DNA of 64,000 nucleotides from Ottelia alismoides (GCA_037367405.1 JAZKJV010011616.1:681301-745300), one strand, 5' to 3'; shown: positions 23,160-35,874, numbered from the stretch's first letter. The notes: a model not told the origin generated them from the sequence alone. Numbers and translations: made by a program.

Positions 23160-25821
23160 TAATAAACATTTAATGTTTTAAGTTTTAATCAATAAAATAA
23201 TTTATTATTTATTATTGAATTAATAAAGGTTTTTATTTCTGTTTTGTCCAATCTGCTCCCACTTGGACCAGTGGGAGCTCGTCAGTTGACCATGGGTCAA
23301 CTATCCTTGCCTCCCACGCCCTTTCTTCTCCCATTTCTACTTCATCTCCCACGCCTTCTTCCACTCTAGACCACCACCAATCTAATTACACCTCAACCCT
23401 CTTCCACGCCATCCCTCTAGCCTACACCAACCACTATCGCTCCTCAAGCAACCTTCTTCCCAAAATTGCATACAACCATGTCTATAAACAATACCTTCCA
23501 TGCTTCTTCAACTTTTTGATCCCTTTTTAGCCCACCATAACCCCGACGAACCACTCAGATTGCGCTCTTGGTGACAACTAGATGTTCCATGTTCCGCGAT
23601 GAGGAGAAAGTGGTTGTGAAGTCGATACAACTATCGTTGGAGATCAACTCAGGCGATGGCTATGATGTTCCTTGGTCTAGGCTTAATTGAGCTGCTAAGT
23701 AGCATTTTCCTTCAGCATTTGAATTTTGTAGTTGAATTTCACAACTAATTCCAGTAGTTTCATCTTAGTTTTAGCTTAAATCTGTAAATCGAAGTTCGTT
23801 GAAGCTAGTGCTCCTGCCATTGTGATATCCGAGTTACGACTATTCCCACTACTCGCCAACACCCACATCTCACTCATCATCATGTTTTCCATCTAAACCC
23901 CTCATCTTCCTCCCCCGATTAAGCACGAATTGAAAAGTCAGATCTCCATCCTCTGCCTCACAATAGAGATCATCACCTACCTCATTTCATGTGCATTTCA
24001 GCTTCAAATCGAGTCGAGGAGAGAGCCCTCGACTATGTGAATCTTTTTATGCAGGAGATAGGACCCGAGAACCCAATTGGAACATGGATTGAGCAATGAA
24101 ATGGTTCTCATGTCACCTGAACCATACCAACTTTCTAGGTATCCTCCAATGAGGCTTGGACATAGTTGAATAATCTTGCATATGTGGAACGCATCAACGA
24201 ATCCGAGAAGCTATTCATCATCATAGGAGGGGTTCGGAGTCATCGAGAATCAGTGATCGAAGGAGGCATGGACACTTGTTCTTCCTCTGACCCTCAAGAT
24301 TGTCATATCGAGAGGGAGGTCGAGATCTAATCTAGGCCCTCCATTTAAAACGAACCTTGCACCCATCTTAGCCTCCCGCCATTAAGTGGTACCACATGGT
24401 GCATCACAAACCAACCACTCGTGTGACACATGCACCACACGTGAAGCCCTAGAGTAAATTTTAAAGAAAGCCCCCACCCCTTTTTGTTTTGATATTTAGT
24501 CATGTAAATATTCAATATAGTGCATTATTTTTAAGAAACATTGCAAGTATCACCATGGAATTTCTTGTTATTACATTTTGGTCGTCCCGCCTTGCATGTT
24601 CCACCATGTGAGGCTTTGTAAAAATTACAAGCACATCCTAGTAGTTTCTAGATCTATTATTATATGAATTTTTAGTTTGTATTAATTTCAAATAGGTCCC
24701 TATATTTGTAGACTATTATTTTGTGTATATTTGTCATTTTAAATATTTTATTGCTCTAAAAATTATTGGAAAATTATGTGATATGCATGATATCATGTGT
24801 TTTCACATTTAAATTCTTTTATCATTTTAAGCAATTATCTTATTTTCTAAAAAATACAAAAACATGCATATTCTTCTTGTTTAATTACAAAAACCAATAA
24901 AAATTATGGGAACTTCTACAAAATAATTCAAAAGATTATTTTCCTATATTAATCCAAATTTTCCCACATATCAAAAATTCACTAAAAATATATTATATAT
25001 AACCTAAAGATCACAAAACCCTATTTAAAAATTAGCAAAATTATTCATGAGTATAAAAATATATACTGTTTTGTTTCTAATTTCTCTTTAATATATATGT
25101 ATATCTATATTATCTATTAAAATTGTTTTGCATAAACTTTTACCCTATATATATTTATTACACTTCAAAAAAATCTCAGATATTTATTATTCTAAATTTT
25201 TGTATCTTTAATAACTTTAAAAATACATAAAAAATAGTACAAATTCTCCAAAAATAACTAAAATAGAGAAAATTATACATCCACAAAAACATTTTAATTT
25301 TTGATATTTACAAATATTTTGACTTAATTACAAATTTATATAGCTACTTTACATATATACACTATATATATTACTTATAATATCTATAATATCCACATTA
25401 TTATATATAATTATATATCTTATCTTACAAATTAAAAAAAATTAAAAACAAAAATTAAAAACAAAAATAAAAAAGTTAAAGTTAAAATAAATAATATAAA
25501 ACCATTAAAAATTCATAAAAATTAAATATAATTAATAACACACATAAAAATAAGAAAAAGCAAAAAACACAAAAATAAGTATTATTAATTGTAAATAAAT
25601 ATCAATAATTAACAACCCTACCGTTTGCTCACTATTGTTTGGCAACTCTATCTACTTGTACCAAACACACATTTTGTAGAGTTATAATAAATTTTGACTC
25701 ACACATGTTTTGTTGATGTATCTATCATATATCATTGGTTAATTGTTGTTTGATTTTGTGCATGGTCACTCAACGATTAACTACCTATCTTGTTAGACAG
25801 TAGACTAAGTTCATGTCAACA
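23160..25821 (+). repeat. 5' LTR of element B, 5'-truncated
   Basis: Ends CAACA at 25821, two bases before the PBS. It aligns with the C LTR from about its position 35700 onward: palindromes at 23255-23302, a moderately GC-rich segment to about 24480, then AT-rich U5. The stretch GTAGAGTTATAATAAATTT near 25676 parallels GTAGAGTTAAAAATAAATTT in C. Left boundary approximate. Confidence 0.7.
23255..23302. repeat. Two adjacent palindromes in the LTR of B
   Basis: 23255-23278: arms GCTCCCACT and AGTGGGAGC, loop TGGACC. 23284-23302: arms AGTTGACC and GGTCAACT, loop ATG. The second is a facing pair of TTGACC W-box cores and recurs in the LTRs of C and E with the same arms and a different 3-nt loop. 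Confidence 0.8.
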
Positions 25822-25823
25822 AA

Positions 25824-25841
25824 TGACGTCGTTGTCTGGGA
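25824..25841 (+). other. Primer-binding site of element B (tRNA-Asp)
   Basis: TGACGTCGTTGTCTGGGA, 14 of 18 matches to the tRNA-Asp complement. The mismatches are mostly G-to-A or C-to-T type, consistent with decay. Confidence 0.75.
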
Positions 25842-27640
25842 GCATATGATTTTGTACCTAAGACATTTGTACAAATTAGCCACTTTATTTTGCCTTTATT
25901 TCCCTCTTTATAAATATTATGTTTATCTATTTTAATCATCCTCCCTAGTTTAACTTTGTTGCGAGGGCCCATGGAGTGAGGGAGACCTTTTAGAGACTAC
26001 TACACTCGAATGAGGCAGAGGCTAGCCTATTCTTATTATGCCAGCATGAGAGAAAGCATCGAAAAATACAAGGAACCTAGAAGAGAAGAGTCTTATTGTA
26101 GATTAACATAGTGTAGATTTTATTTTTTGAGAAAGTGACTCTATGATATACTTTGTAATAATACAAGACAACCTTTTTGGACATTGATTTATCAGACCCA
26201 TTTTTTTGTGTTTACTCATGTCCACAAGATTTTTATCGTGTTTTCTGGCCTTCTTTATATTATTCTCTTATTTTCACTTTATATTTTTTGTGTTATGTTC
26301 TGTGTTTTATGCCTTTTTCTATTTAACCTCATTGTTGACTAAGCCCATAGATATCTAGGATTGCTTGATCGATTACATTAGGTCCAAAGATGTAATATCT
26401 ACATGTACTTATAGTCTCTTCGCTTAGACTTAGTCAAATCAATTAGTTCTTCACGATAATAGCAATTCCTGATCTTAGGGCAATTTCTTTGAATGCATAG
26501 CATGTAGATTAGTTTCCATTTTTATGCAATTCACATTGCACGTAGAGTGCTAGAGGAAGGTATGCATTTCTATCTCTACATGCATTCATAGATTCACATG
26601 CATCAACTTTTCTGAATTGTCCCCTAAATTTCTTGGACCTATAATAATTGAGAAGCAGAAAATTCATTAGGTGATTATTATTAAGAAGTACTCAAAAAAT
26701 GGAAAATTCCAAAATAATAAAAAGGGGTTGTTAAAGAAAACTTTTCCCTAATTAGAATTCTTACTGTAATTCATTCTATTAGGAGCTTAAAGCCCACATT
26801 GTTCTCAAGAACTCTCCAGATTCAGTGAGACATGAACCTTAAGGAGTAGATCCCGAATCCGAACCCGGGTATTGCCTTGAGTATCAACTAGATTCACGAA
26901 GTATTGGTGCTTCTAGCATTGCATGGGTGAGTACAACCTTCCTACAAACTTTGTATGAAGTACTGAGCATAGGGGAACTGTGATGACGGGTCCTTATCTC
27001 ATCATGCTACATTGGAGTACCTCGCAAGGAGAAAGTATTTGATTCATCGTATTGGCTTCCTTCCTCTACTTCATTGGTTAAGTAGTAGATCCAGACCTGA
27101 TATCAAGGACCTCAAAAAGTACGGGTTACTTTTTACAGAGGACGTGGGAAGTACATGACACTTTTCTAATAGTACTCACTCATCTATAGGGCTAGCCGTA
27201 AGGACTAAGATTGAAAATATTACATGAAAAGAACCAATAAAATTTCCAAGATAAATTGTTGAACTCTCATGACTTCATTGTGTTGAGTTGGTGACACAAC
27301 CCTTGCCTTGTGCTTGGAATTTTGTTAAGGTCAAGATTAAAAACATAGTGCACTTGCTCCTTATTTCTACACTTCTTTTTATAACGCTCACTTTGAGCCT
27401 TTTCCCATTTTACTTCTTTTTATTCCTGGGTAATCTTCGTACTCATTATTTCTCATCTTTTATTCTTTTATTTCTCAAGATTCCATGTCTTGGATGGCTA
27501 TGTCCGGACTCTAGGGACATGAACATCGATTCCACGAGGCGATTTGGACGAGATCAGTTTGGACTTTGTGAATCACTTACACAACTCCTCATTCTCTTTT
27601 TCACCTAATAATCGGGGTGACACTTTTTCGAGTTCGCTCC
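25842..27640 (+). other. 5' leader of element B
   Basis: Noncoding. Shares recognisable stretches with the leader of C (AGGATTGCTTG, GACTTAGTCAAAT, CGATAATAGCAATT, GTAGAGTGC), proving common descent. It lacks an approximately 100-bp segment present in C at about 39085-39185. Confidence 0.65.
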
Positions 27641-29948
27641 CTTATGGATGGGGATCGAACTATCTCCTTACATGTTTTCCCATCAAATAGAGTTGATAAT
27701 TAATCCTAATTCCAAATCTTCTCTACATCTGGTGCACATTTCCAATCTGATTGAGAACCATTTCCTAATGTAGATCCAGAGACCGATCAAGACTTCATCT
27801 TATATGAGTCTTACTCAGAGATGGGTCAAAAAGTGAAGGCACATATAGTTGAGCAGAATGTGGTTAATGCACAAATGCTCACCCCCATATAGATAATCAA
27901 ATAACAACAGATTTTATAGTCGAATCTAAGGTTGCCTTCCAAAGATGTTATCGGAGCTAAGTAGAGATAAAGAGAACCGATAAGTAGGAGAAGGAGGAGA
28001 AGCACATGCAGATGGACCCATAGAGGGGAAGAAGAGAAAATAAGAGAGGCTCCCAAGCCTACTTTGAAAGTGACCTATAACACTAGAGTTGGCCAGATGA
28101 TCGAGTGGATCAGAATTCCTCCAATCCAAAGATGCTTTGATCTAAAGCCGTAGCTCTTGTCTCTTCTTCCGTCATTCAACAGGAATACAAATGAGGAACT
28201 CTAAATAAATATACATTAGATTGGGTGCATCTGCGGTACTACACATTACCCAACACTCTGTTCGGTGTTGTAGAAAAGGCTATTTTCCCATTCAGAGTTT
28301 AGGACAAGGCATTATATTGGATCAATTGCATGGGGAAGATGGTGACGAACTAGGACAAAATGAAGTCAATGTTCCTCCACAAATTCTATCACATGGGTCA
28401 TCTCAACCAGATGTGTGCCTGCATCTCAAATTTCTCTCAAGGACACCACAAATCCATTCATGAATCATGAGAGAGAATCAAGGATTTTGCATGCAAAATG
28501 CCCCCACCATGATATTCTGAGAACCAGCTTGGTCCAAAACTTCTTTAGGGGTCTAACTCAAGAAAGTCAAAAGCTGATTGATGCTTCATGTGGTGTCTCT
28601 CACTTCAACAAAAAATGAAAATGTTGTGCATCGGATTTTCGAGGAAATGTTTGAAGGAGATGACGCCTTATCTTCATCTTGTGGTCCTAAGAAACCTCCA
28701 CAGATCCACTACAAGAGTGTTAATATGGTGGCATCACATGAAGAGGACATGGATGAGAGATCCAACCTCAACATCATAGGGAGTCACCAGTCCAAAATGG
28801 ACTTCATAGAGAAACGATCACAAAATCTGAAGAAATTTGCAATGATCGGACAAAGAACCCTGAATCTAGACAAACTTGACGATATTACCAAGAAATTGGA
28901 GCTATTAGTGAGCACCACTATATGTATTCAGTTTGTGAGCTCACCAACCAAGACATATGCCAAGATGAAAGAACCATCCATGCCATAGAGTCAAGGGAAA
29001 CCATTGTTGGTTCATAACGTATATTACATGCAAACCCCGGATCAGGTGCCGTGATCGTAGACATAAGCTCATATGATTGTCTACCACATGGAGCCCCAAC
29101 ATTCTTATGTCCATCCATTTTCTCTCCTCCACCCCAAATTCAGGAGGTGAATGACATATGGGACAATGATGCACAACTGACCCCTCCCAGCAGACATCGC
29201 AAAAGTTAGTCCTCCTTCATTTGGTTGTATCATCAATCTCATGGTGGTTACTTTATCTACTCTCAGCCTCCTCAGCACCAACAATCTCAAAACAATCGAC
29301 CTACCAGGAGATAGAACTACAAGCAGACGACGTACCACCAGCACAAGACATATTATCAATATATGGCTGCTCAATATAACCAATACCAACTTCCTTAGTA
29401 TTATCAACAACATCTTCTATAATGTAATTCCTCAAGTTATCACTCGTAGCCTCCTCATCACTATATGTCTCAATGTGGTCAACATGCTGATCTCCAGGTA
29501 GCGACTGTTAACCCAACCCTTGATTTTTTAGCTCAGCTGGTGAAGAACCTATGATAGATGAGGTAGAAGCTCAATGAACTCACAACCACACAAGATGTTC
29601 ATACTAACATAGGTTGAGGCGAACCCCAATAACTTCAAACATAAATTGCATGTAGTTTGTGATGTGTCCTCCAACCTCGATAAGTCATGTACAAATTACT
29701 CGTTCATGTTATTTAACATTGTTACTCTCAAGAGCGGTAGGACCTTGTAATTGTTTGTAGTGGCCAAGGGGAGGAATAAAGATCCAACTAGCGAATCATC
29801 ATATTCTGCATCACCCAATCCAATAGCAGGGCTAGGTGAAGTAGTAGAAGAAAGATGAGCCGCAATAGATCATCCAAATCTACAAAAAAATCAAGAAAAT
29901 AAAAAATGTCAAAAACATACTAACAATTGAAGGCGAGCCAATCTAGCC
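27641..29948 (+). pseudogene. gag: Gag of element B with capsid core, decayed
   Basis: The capsid core lies around 28310-28640. One frame reads WINCMGKMVTNWDKMKS and MFLHKFYHMGHLNQM, matching FLHKFYPLGRLNRM in the gag fragment at 50856-51419. Another frame reads CPHHDILRTSLVQNFFRGL and SQKLIDASCGVSHFNKK, continuing NENVVHRIFEEMFEGDD. Downstream is a Gln/Asn-rich, CAA-rich segment (29240-29500). Multiple frameshifts and stops. Start not determinable. Confidence 0.75.
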
Positions 29949-30710
29949 ATGGAGAAAGAAGCAGCGGCCGCCGATCCCGTGCTAGTTGATGATGTTAAGT
30001 TTCCTATTTTCAGCTTTTGTCCACCTATTGTGAATGATTGTATACCATCTAGTCATTCACATATAGAAGATGATTCAGTTACAAATAAGAACAATGCTTT
30101 TAGTTCTGTAAATACTCCTTTTCCTCATGCTATGAAAAACTCTAAAAATATAAACAATTGAAAAATGCATTGTCTGATCCACCTATTATGGAAATTCTTC
30201 AGAATATATTTCTTGAAAAGCCTTTGTTAAAAGCCATGCAATATACTCTTAGTGTTAAGAAAGGACTCAAAGAGGCATGTACATCAAATCATCAACACAG
30301 TAAAATAGACGCAACATCTAAGAGAAACATCATTACCATGGCTACTGTCAATTCGATCAGTGATCCCCTTGTTAAGAAGAAAAACAAGGGATAACCTTTA
30401 ATCAGATGTGAAATTTTTAACAAGATATTTGAGTAAACTTTTCTTGATAGAGGTTCCTCCATTAACCTCATGCCCTCATCATTGCTTAAACAATTCGGGT
30501 TGGGTCTCCATAAACCCACACGTATGATCCTTTAGTTTGCTCAACGATCTATTAAGTGACCTAGAGGTTTATTGGAAGATGTTATCGTAACTGTGCAGGA
30601 CAGGAGATTCCTAGTGGACTTTGTTGTCCTGGATAAGGATTCCACTACATCAATACTTCATACCCTATTATTCAAGGATATTCAGGGGAAAATATGAACA
30701 ATGTCTCTGC
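29949..30710 (+). pseudogene. Retropepsin region of element B, decayed
   Basis: 29949-30394 holds the pre-protease region with NIITMATVNSI, equivalent to HILTVATAHAI in C. 30440-30660 reads FLDRGSSINLMPSSLL (active-site Asp kept, family DGGAS), then IKstopPRGLLEDVIV and FLVDFVVLDKD. The ILGRPF motif is not intact. Frameshifted relative to gag. Confidence 0.7.
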
Positions 30711-30817
30711 AACCCTAAGTTCCCACAATCAAAAATATTCTTTTATTATAAAAAAAACCAAAGAAAGAATAAAAGAGAAAAAAAAAGGTGTTATTTATTT
30801 TGCATGTAGAGCCTAGA
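30711..30817 (+). other. End of element B before the D insertion
   Basis: A-rich sequence without recognisable coding content. CTAGA at 30813-30817 would be one copy of D's target duplication. Its partner is not in the window. Confidence 0.4.
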
Positions 30818-32476
30818 TGATTGAACTCAAGGAGACTAAAATACCCGATGGTTATTAATTTTTGGACAATTAAAGCGGTTCTTTTTAGCTTTTGATGTTC
30901 TTATAAGTTTTAAAGCTTTTTGTATTTTTTATGGACGTTTAATATTTATTTTTTATGTTTGTTGTATTTGAGTTTTTATAATTAATTTTATTATGCAAAT
31001 TATTATATTTTAATTTTAAAAACAAAACAAAAAAAAGAAAATAATAATAAAGAAATCACTCTTTTTGTATTTTTCAAAAATGGTAAAAATATGGATAAAA
31101 ATAAACTATTTTTTGTGCTTAGACTTTTTTATTATTTTTGGGATTTTTCAAAGATTTTTAGATTTTCTCTAAGTTTTTTAAAACAATTATAAACAAAAAC
31201 TGTACAAAATAGAAAATCAACTCTTTAGTTTTGTATTTTTAAAATAGAAAATAATCTCAGAAATACTGGAAATTTATACAAATAGAAATATAAATTTTCA
31301 AGCTTTAATTCAAGCTATTTTATGTATTTTTTAATTATTTTTATTAAGTTTTTATGTTTTCTGTATTTTAGAATTTTAAGTATTTTATAAATAATTTTCT
31401 CACAAAATTTATATAGAAAATCAAACAAATGAAAATACACCCTCACAAATATTTATGGAAATATTTCAATAAGTTTCAAATTTTGTTAATTTTCAAAGCA
31501 AACATGACACTATTTAATGGATGTTGATTTTTAACAATAATTAAACTAAATAATTTTGCAAAACAAAATAACAGGTAATAGATCTTATTAGTAGGAATTT
31601 ATAAGAAATTTTGTGGAATTTTAAACGTAACTAATGATTTATTTACTACAAATAATATGTAAATAGTTAATCTGGATATGAGGACTAAAACACAAACAAA
31701 AACATTTATGGAATTGAAACTATTATAAGTTAACAAAATGAAAGGGGAGATTTATAATTTTTCCACAATAGGCGTGTACCGCCACCGGTGCACTTGAGAT
31801 GCCCTAGCGCAGATCTGGAAGTAATTATTTTAATTATAAGGTCCAAGCAGCCGAAAATTTAGAGGGCTTTCATTGAAATTTCACTAGAAAAGCATGTGCA
31901 CATACACGTGACATAATTCAAATAGAACTAAAATGTAATTTTGAAAACACTTCAGGATTCAGATGCAATTATTCAAAGCACCACAATCATATATGTGCCC
32001 ATAGAGAGATTTATTTACAGAATAAAAAAATCAAGGGTTGGGGTGCAATTAAAAACCGAGTGAAATTACAGAATAAAAAAATAAAGGCACGTGCGAATCC
32101 AATGGCTTTTGTAGCTTTGATCTGATGGCTCAACTTTAGGGCTTCCTCGACAACCAAGTTCTGATCCAGCAGCTGCGTTCGTGATTCAATGAAGTAAAGG
32201 CACGCAGGAAGAACAATAAAGAAGGGTGGTTCTGATGGACTTCGATCGGTTGGATCTAAGCCGATCTTAGTCCAAAACACCACAAGAAGGTCGCTAACAG
32301 CTCCTGCTGCTCCTCTGTGTCACGTGGATGTGAAGAAGGATGTCCATATACTCTGATTTATCATCTGGAGCAGCTAGTGGCCTGCACGCTCCAAAAATGT
32401 ATCCAAAGCCCTGCAGGTTATTCTCTGCTCGGAGATAGATCTCCAATCGACTTATTAGCTTAAAATAGACATAAAT

Positions 32477-32490
32477 GGGGGGGGGGGGGG
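32477..32490. repeat. 14-base poly-G run
   Basis: Uninterrupted G tract inside the LTR of D. The length could be affected by sequencing. Confidence 0.9.
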
Positions 32491-33432
32491 TGAACTGGTG
32501 TCTCTGGTGAAGGTGGATGGGAAGGAGACTGGATTCTAGATTTGGTCGTGATCTGGGTGATCATAGGTGCAAAGGAGATGGAGAAAGGGTTGGCAGATGT
32601 GTGGGACTGATCGGAGTGATGATTTAATGGTCGACAGCCTTCAATCCCAAATGTCGGTGGCAGATCTAAGAAGAACTGATTGGGACTAAAAATTAAATTA
32701 AATGACAAAAATTACTGATCGGGACTAAAAATTAAATTAAATGATGAAAATTAAAGACGGAAGTAAGATTTAACCTATGCTCAACTACCTAAGGTTGGAA
32801 GGGATGATATCACGGCCTTGATTGGCTTTGGCAAACGAACAAGCTGAACGTCACAGCGGAGCTACGACGACATGATCATATCACGTTCCCCAGGAAAATT
32901 ACCGCGCTCCCAACTATGGACGAAGGTGCTCTATCATCGCACGACTCTCAAGGATTTAACTTCAGGTAAAAACTCAGTGGAAAATATATCAGTGGGGACA
33001 GATGGATCTGGAGGTTTTTAATTAGCAGTGGTGACAAGCATATTAGAAAATTCAATTGCACATGAACCGAGGTACTTGAGGAGTGAATTTTATTCAGGCG
33101 AGACTACTGATTATTCGAGCTAAATATTTGAAGACGGGATCGGATGGAAAGGGAAGATGGATCTTCAGAAATAAATCGAAGAAGACAGTACGACAAATTA
33201 TTCAGGCAGATGGGGAAGGAAGGGGAGTTGACCCGTCTCAAATAGATCCGAGTCCGCCAATAGGATGAGTCTACATGACAAAATAGGTGAAAATATTAAT
33301 TAAATAAGAAAATGTCTTTAAATAAAAAGTTTTATAAATAAAAAATGTTAATAATTACGTAAACCTAAATTATGTGATTTCTAATGAATTGAATAGGTCA
33401 AAATAAATAATACCCCTTATTCATAGGGAAAA

Positions 33433-33462
33433 ATACATACATACATACATACACACACACAC
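33433..33462. repeat. ATAC/AC microsatellite
   Basis: About four to five ATAC units followed by an AC run, inside the AT-rich head of the D LTR. Confidence 0.9.
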
Positions 33463-34141
33463 AACAAATGAACTTCAAAAAAATATTTTTACAAATAATT
33501 ATATAACTTATGAATTTTTTAATTTACTTGATAGTTTATTTGATTTTAAGAGTTAACTTATTAAGTTAAATAAATAGTTATATAAACAATCTAGGTTTGC
33601 AATACATATACAATATATACAAGATCTTATTGTTGTTTATCATTGATATTGTGGTTTTTTTGTATTTTATCTGAATAAGACACAGTTTGTACAAATATTT
33701 AAAAAACATATATACAAAAATACAAATAAAAAAAAATAAAATAAATTATATAATGTAGAACATATACATATTGTACAATAGCACTCCAACAAGCCATTTT
33801 TCACGTCTTAAAACGAATTTTAATTAAACCACTTTCATTTTAAAGCTTATTTAATTTTGAACACAATTAAAGTGAGATTGTTTTATTTTTCATTTTTTGG
33901 AGAAGGTATTGATGTGATATGCCGAACTTTGCGGCTTTTTCAAAGTGATATTGTTTTTAATCTGTACAATTATTCTTCTTACAATTATTTTTAATATTTA
34001 CAGCTTATTCTCATGTAAGATATCCAAGAAGAAAACATTTTTATTTGAGGTGATTTTGGTGATAAAAAAATAGAATAATATATATTATAGAATGATGTAC
34101 AAGTGATGAATATTTTTCTTGTTTTTACTATTTATGAGGCC

Positions 34142-34198
34142 TTATCTCCCATACTTTATTCCATGTCGATTAGATTAAGTATTGACCTACTCTAGGGG
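34142..34198 (-). repeat. Internal PPT-like motif in the LTR of D
   Basis: On the minus strand GGAATAAAGTATGGGAGATAA, some 220 bp inside the LTR start. Same position and form as in C (34880-34936), E (54761-54819) and F (59279-59332), but without a well-preserved preceding stem. Confidence 0.55.
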
Positions 34199-34419
34199 TT
34201 AGAGTAATCATGTATTTATAACATATATACAATATTCTTTTTCTTTATTTTCCTTTTTTCTTTATTCATTTATTTTAGGTTAAAAGAATAATAAATAAAT
34301 AATATTTACAAAAGAATAAGGATTTATTAAAAAGAAGTATTTATTGATATTTAGAGGTGTTTTATAAGGGATTTTAAGCTAAAATTAATGAATAAAAATG
34401 ATGAATATGAGATCCATCA

Positions 34420-34433
34420 TCTCCCTATACTTT
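34420..34433 (-). promoter_or_regulatory. Polypurine tract of element D
   Basis: Minus strand AAAGTATAGGGAGA immediately before the LTR start TGATGGATC. Confidence 0.75.
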
Positions 34434-34660
34434 ACATTTGCTAGTCCTTCAAGAAACACTTATTTGAAGAATAATCGACTAAAATGAAAAAGGATGAAAG
34501 GTAAAATAAAGAACATAGAGCAAATTTTATTTTTAAACTATTTTTCATAAAATCAATGTACGGAGCTCGGTCGTACCATTAGATTATTAGTTTGGTGGAA
34601 TCTTAAGGGGAATAGGATTTATGACTCAACAGCCTTAAAGTTCCACTTGTCTCTATTCAG
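34434..34660 (-). other. 3' noncoding block of D, LTR-proximal part
   Basis: Aligns with 6005-6160 of element A. CAACAGCCTTAAAGTTCCAC and TATTCAGG here correspond to AGCCTTTAAGTTCCAC and TATTCAAG in A. Continues at 48473. Confidence 0.75.
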
Positions 34661-34665
34661 GTCGC
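34661..34665. repeat. Target-site duplication of element C, left copy (GTCGC)
   Basis: Identical to 48468-48472. Removing C and one copy restores a sequence colinear with element A near 6160-6190. Confidence 0.93.
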
Positions 34666-34879
34666 TGATGAATCCACATTTCATCATCTTTACTCTATCA
34701 TTTGGCATCAAAAACCCTAGAAAATGCCTGTAAATAGCATTAATTAGAGCATATTAGCATTCATGCATGTGCATTCAATTAGTGTCTAAAATACTGTAAT
34801 TAAAGCCAAAATTATAGAATAAACAAAAGAAAATAAAAAGAATAAAATATTGTAAATATTTTATGACCCGAAACCATGA

Positions 34880-34936
34880 GACCTAGGCATCTTGATGAAT
34901 AGGTCGACAAGGAATAAAGTAGGGGGAGATAAGGGC
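34880..34936 (+). repeat. Hairpin plus internal PPT-like motif in the LTR of C
   Basis: GACCTA...TAGGTC can pair, then GACAAGGAATAAAGTAGGGG and GAGATAA. The 3' LTR copy is 44853-44910. Counterparts exist in D, E and F at the same distance from the LTR start. Confidence 0.6.
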
Positions 34937-35814
34937 TAAAATACAATAAAAATACCTTCTATCTCATTCATTCTTTATTCATTTTGGGACCTATTTTTGG
35001 TTCCAATTTTTATCCCTCAAATAAAGAAACTTTGTACATGAAATTTGTAGATAATTTTATATAGAAAAATACAAAATTGATTTCACTGAAAAATAATACA
35101 CAGATAAAAAGTTAAGATCTGAATAAAAATCTAGAATCCCAACTTCCCAGACCTGTATCTTGCAAATAAAAACTCTAAATGTACCAAACTCACCTTTAAT
35201 TGTATATAGATTAAAATAATCTATTTAATGGAGGTGGTTTCGTATTTTTCGAAGCTATAGTTTGAAAGTTTGAGTTTGGACCCCTATTGTATACTTGTAC
35301 TGAATAAAATATTCAATTTATTCTTTATTCATTATTTTTATAATTTTATATTTTTATAATTTTGTAATTAATATGTATAATAATTATGTGCATTAAAATC
35401 AGAATAAAAATGCAAAGAAAACTCAAAATAAAAATACTTGTATATACAAAACCTACGTGTAATACCTATATACATACCTGTATAATTACTAATTCTATTT
35501 TATTAAATATACAAAACACATTAATAAAATAAAATAAAAATATAATTATGTGTATGAAAGTATGTTATAATTATATAAATTAATAATCAAAAATAAATAA
35601 ATTAAAAACAAAAAATAAAAAAAATACTTAAATATATAGATATAGATACCCAAAAGGGTATAAAAGGAAACTTATAATTATTAATCTTATAAAAATAAAT
35701 AAAATTCATAATAAAATAATACATAAAATAATAAATACTTTTTATTAAATAACAAAAAAAAACTAATTCATTTACTATTTTAAAAAGATTTTTAAAGCAT
35801 TTTTCAGGCCTTTT

Positions 35815-35842
35815 CCTGGTTGGTCCACGTGGACCAACCAGG
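35815..35842. repeat. Perfect 28-bp palindrome centred on CACGTG
   Basis: Half sequence CCTGGTTGGTCCAC followed directly by its reverse complement, with no loop. The 3' LTR copy retains a perfect 26 bp at 45795-45820. Contains a CCACGTGG G-box core. It marks the start of the GC island. Confidence 0.95.
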
Positions 35843-35851
35843 GGGGGCTGG

Positions 35852-35874
35852 AGAGTTGACCCGCTGTCAACTCT
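35852..35874. promoter_or_regulatory. Facing W-box cores (TTGAC) in the C LTR
   Basis: Arms AGAGTTGAC and GTCAACTCT around CCGCT. In the 3' LTR (45831-45849) the form is AGTTGACC-CGC-GGTCAACT. The same arms occur in B (23284-23302) and E (53811-53827). TTGAC(C/T) is the WRKY-binding core; regulation by WRKY factors is inference. Confidence 0.6.

Larger units (their letters stand above)
23160..30817 (+). mobile_element. Element B: old plus-strand Athila-like element, 3' part displaced
   Basis: Truncated 5' LTR, PBS, leader, gag with capsid core and protease, all full of stops. It breaks off at 30817, where the 3' LTR of D begins, so D probably inserted here. No RT or integrase is visible before the break. 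Confidence 0.75.
30818..34419 (-). repeat. 3' LTR of element D
   Basis: About 3.6 kb. On this strand it begins TGATTGAACTC...AAAATACCC, like the ends of the A LTRs, and ends at 34419 with GATCCATCA. AT-rich U5 (30840-31740), more balanced island (about 32090-33270), AT-rich head. Open frames in the island are not credible genes. It includes a 14-G run and a microsatellite listed separately. Confidence 0.8.
30818..34660 (-). mobile_element. Element D, left part (host of element C)
   Basis: Minus-strand element: 3' LTR 30818-34419, PPT 34420-34433, then 3' noncoding block to 34660, where C has inserted. It resumes at 48473. Confidence 0.8.

Noticed and set aside
25430..25600. A-rich tracts in U5 regions as poly(A) tails of LINE/SINE insertions
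   Set aside because: They occur at the same place in all LTRs of the family, with no target duplications and no LINE or SINE sequence next to them.
32477..32490. Poly-G run as a G-quadruplex site
   Set aside because: A single uninterrupted G run in a microsatellite-like context with no conserved counterpart in the other LTRs. Noted only as a repeat.
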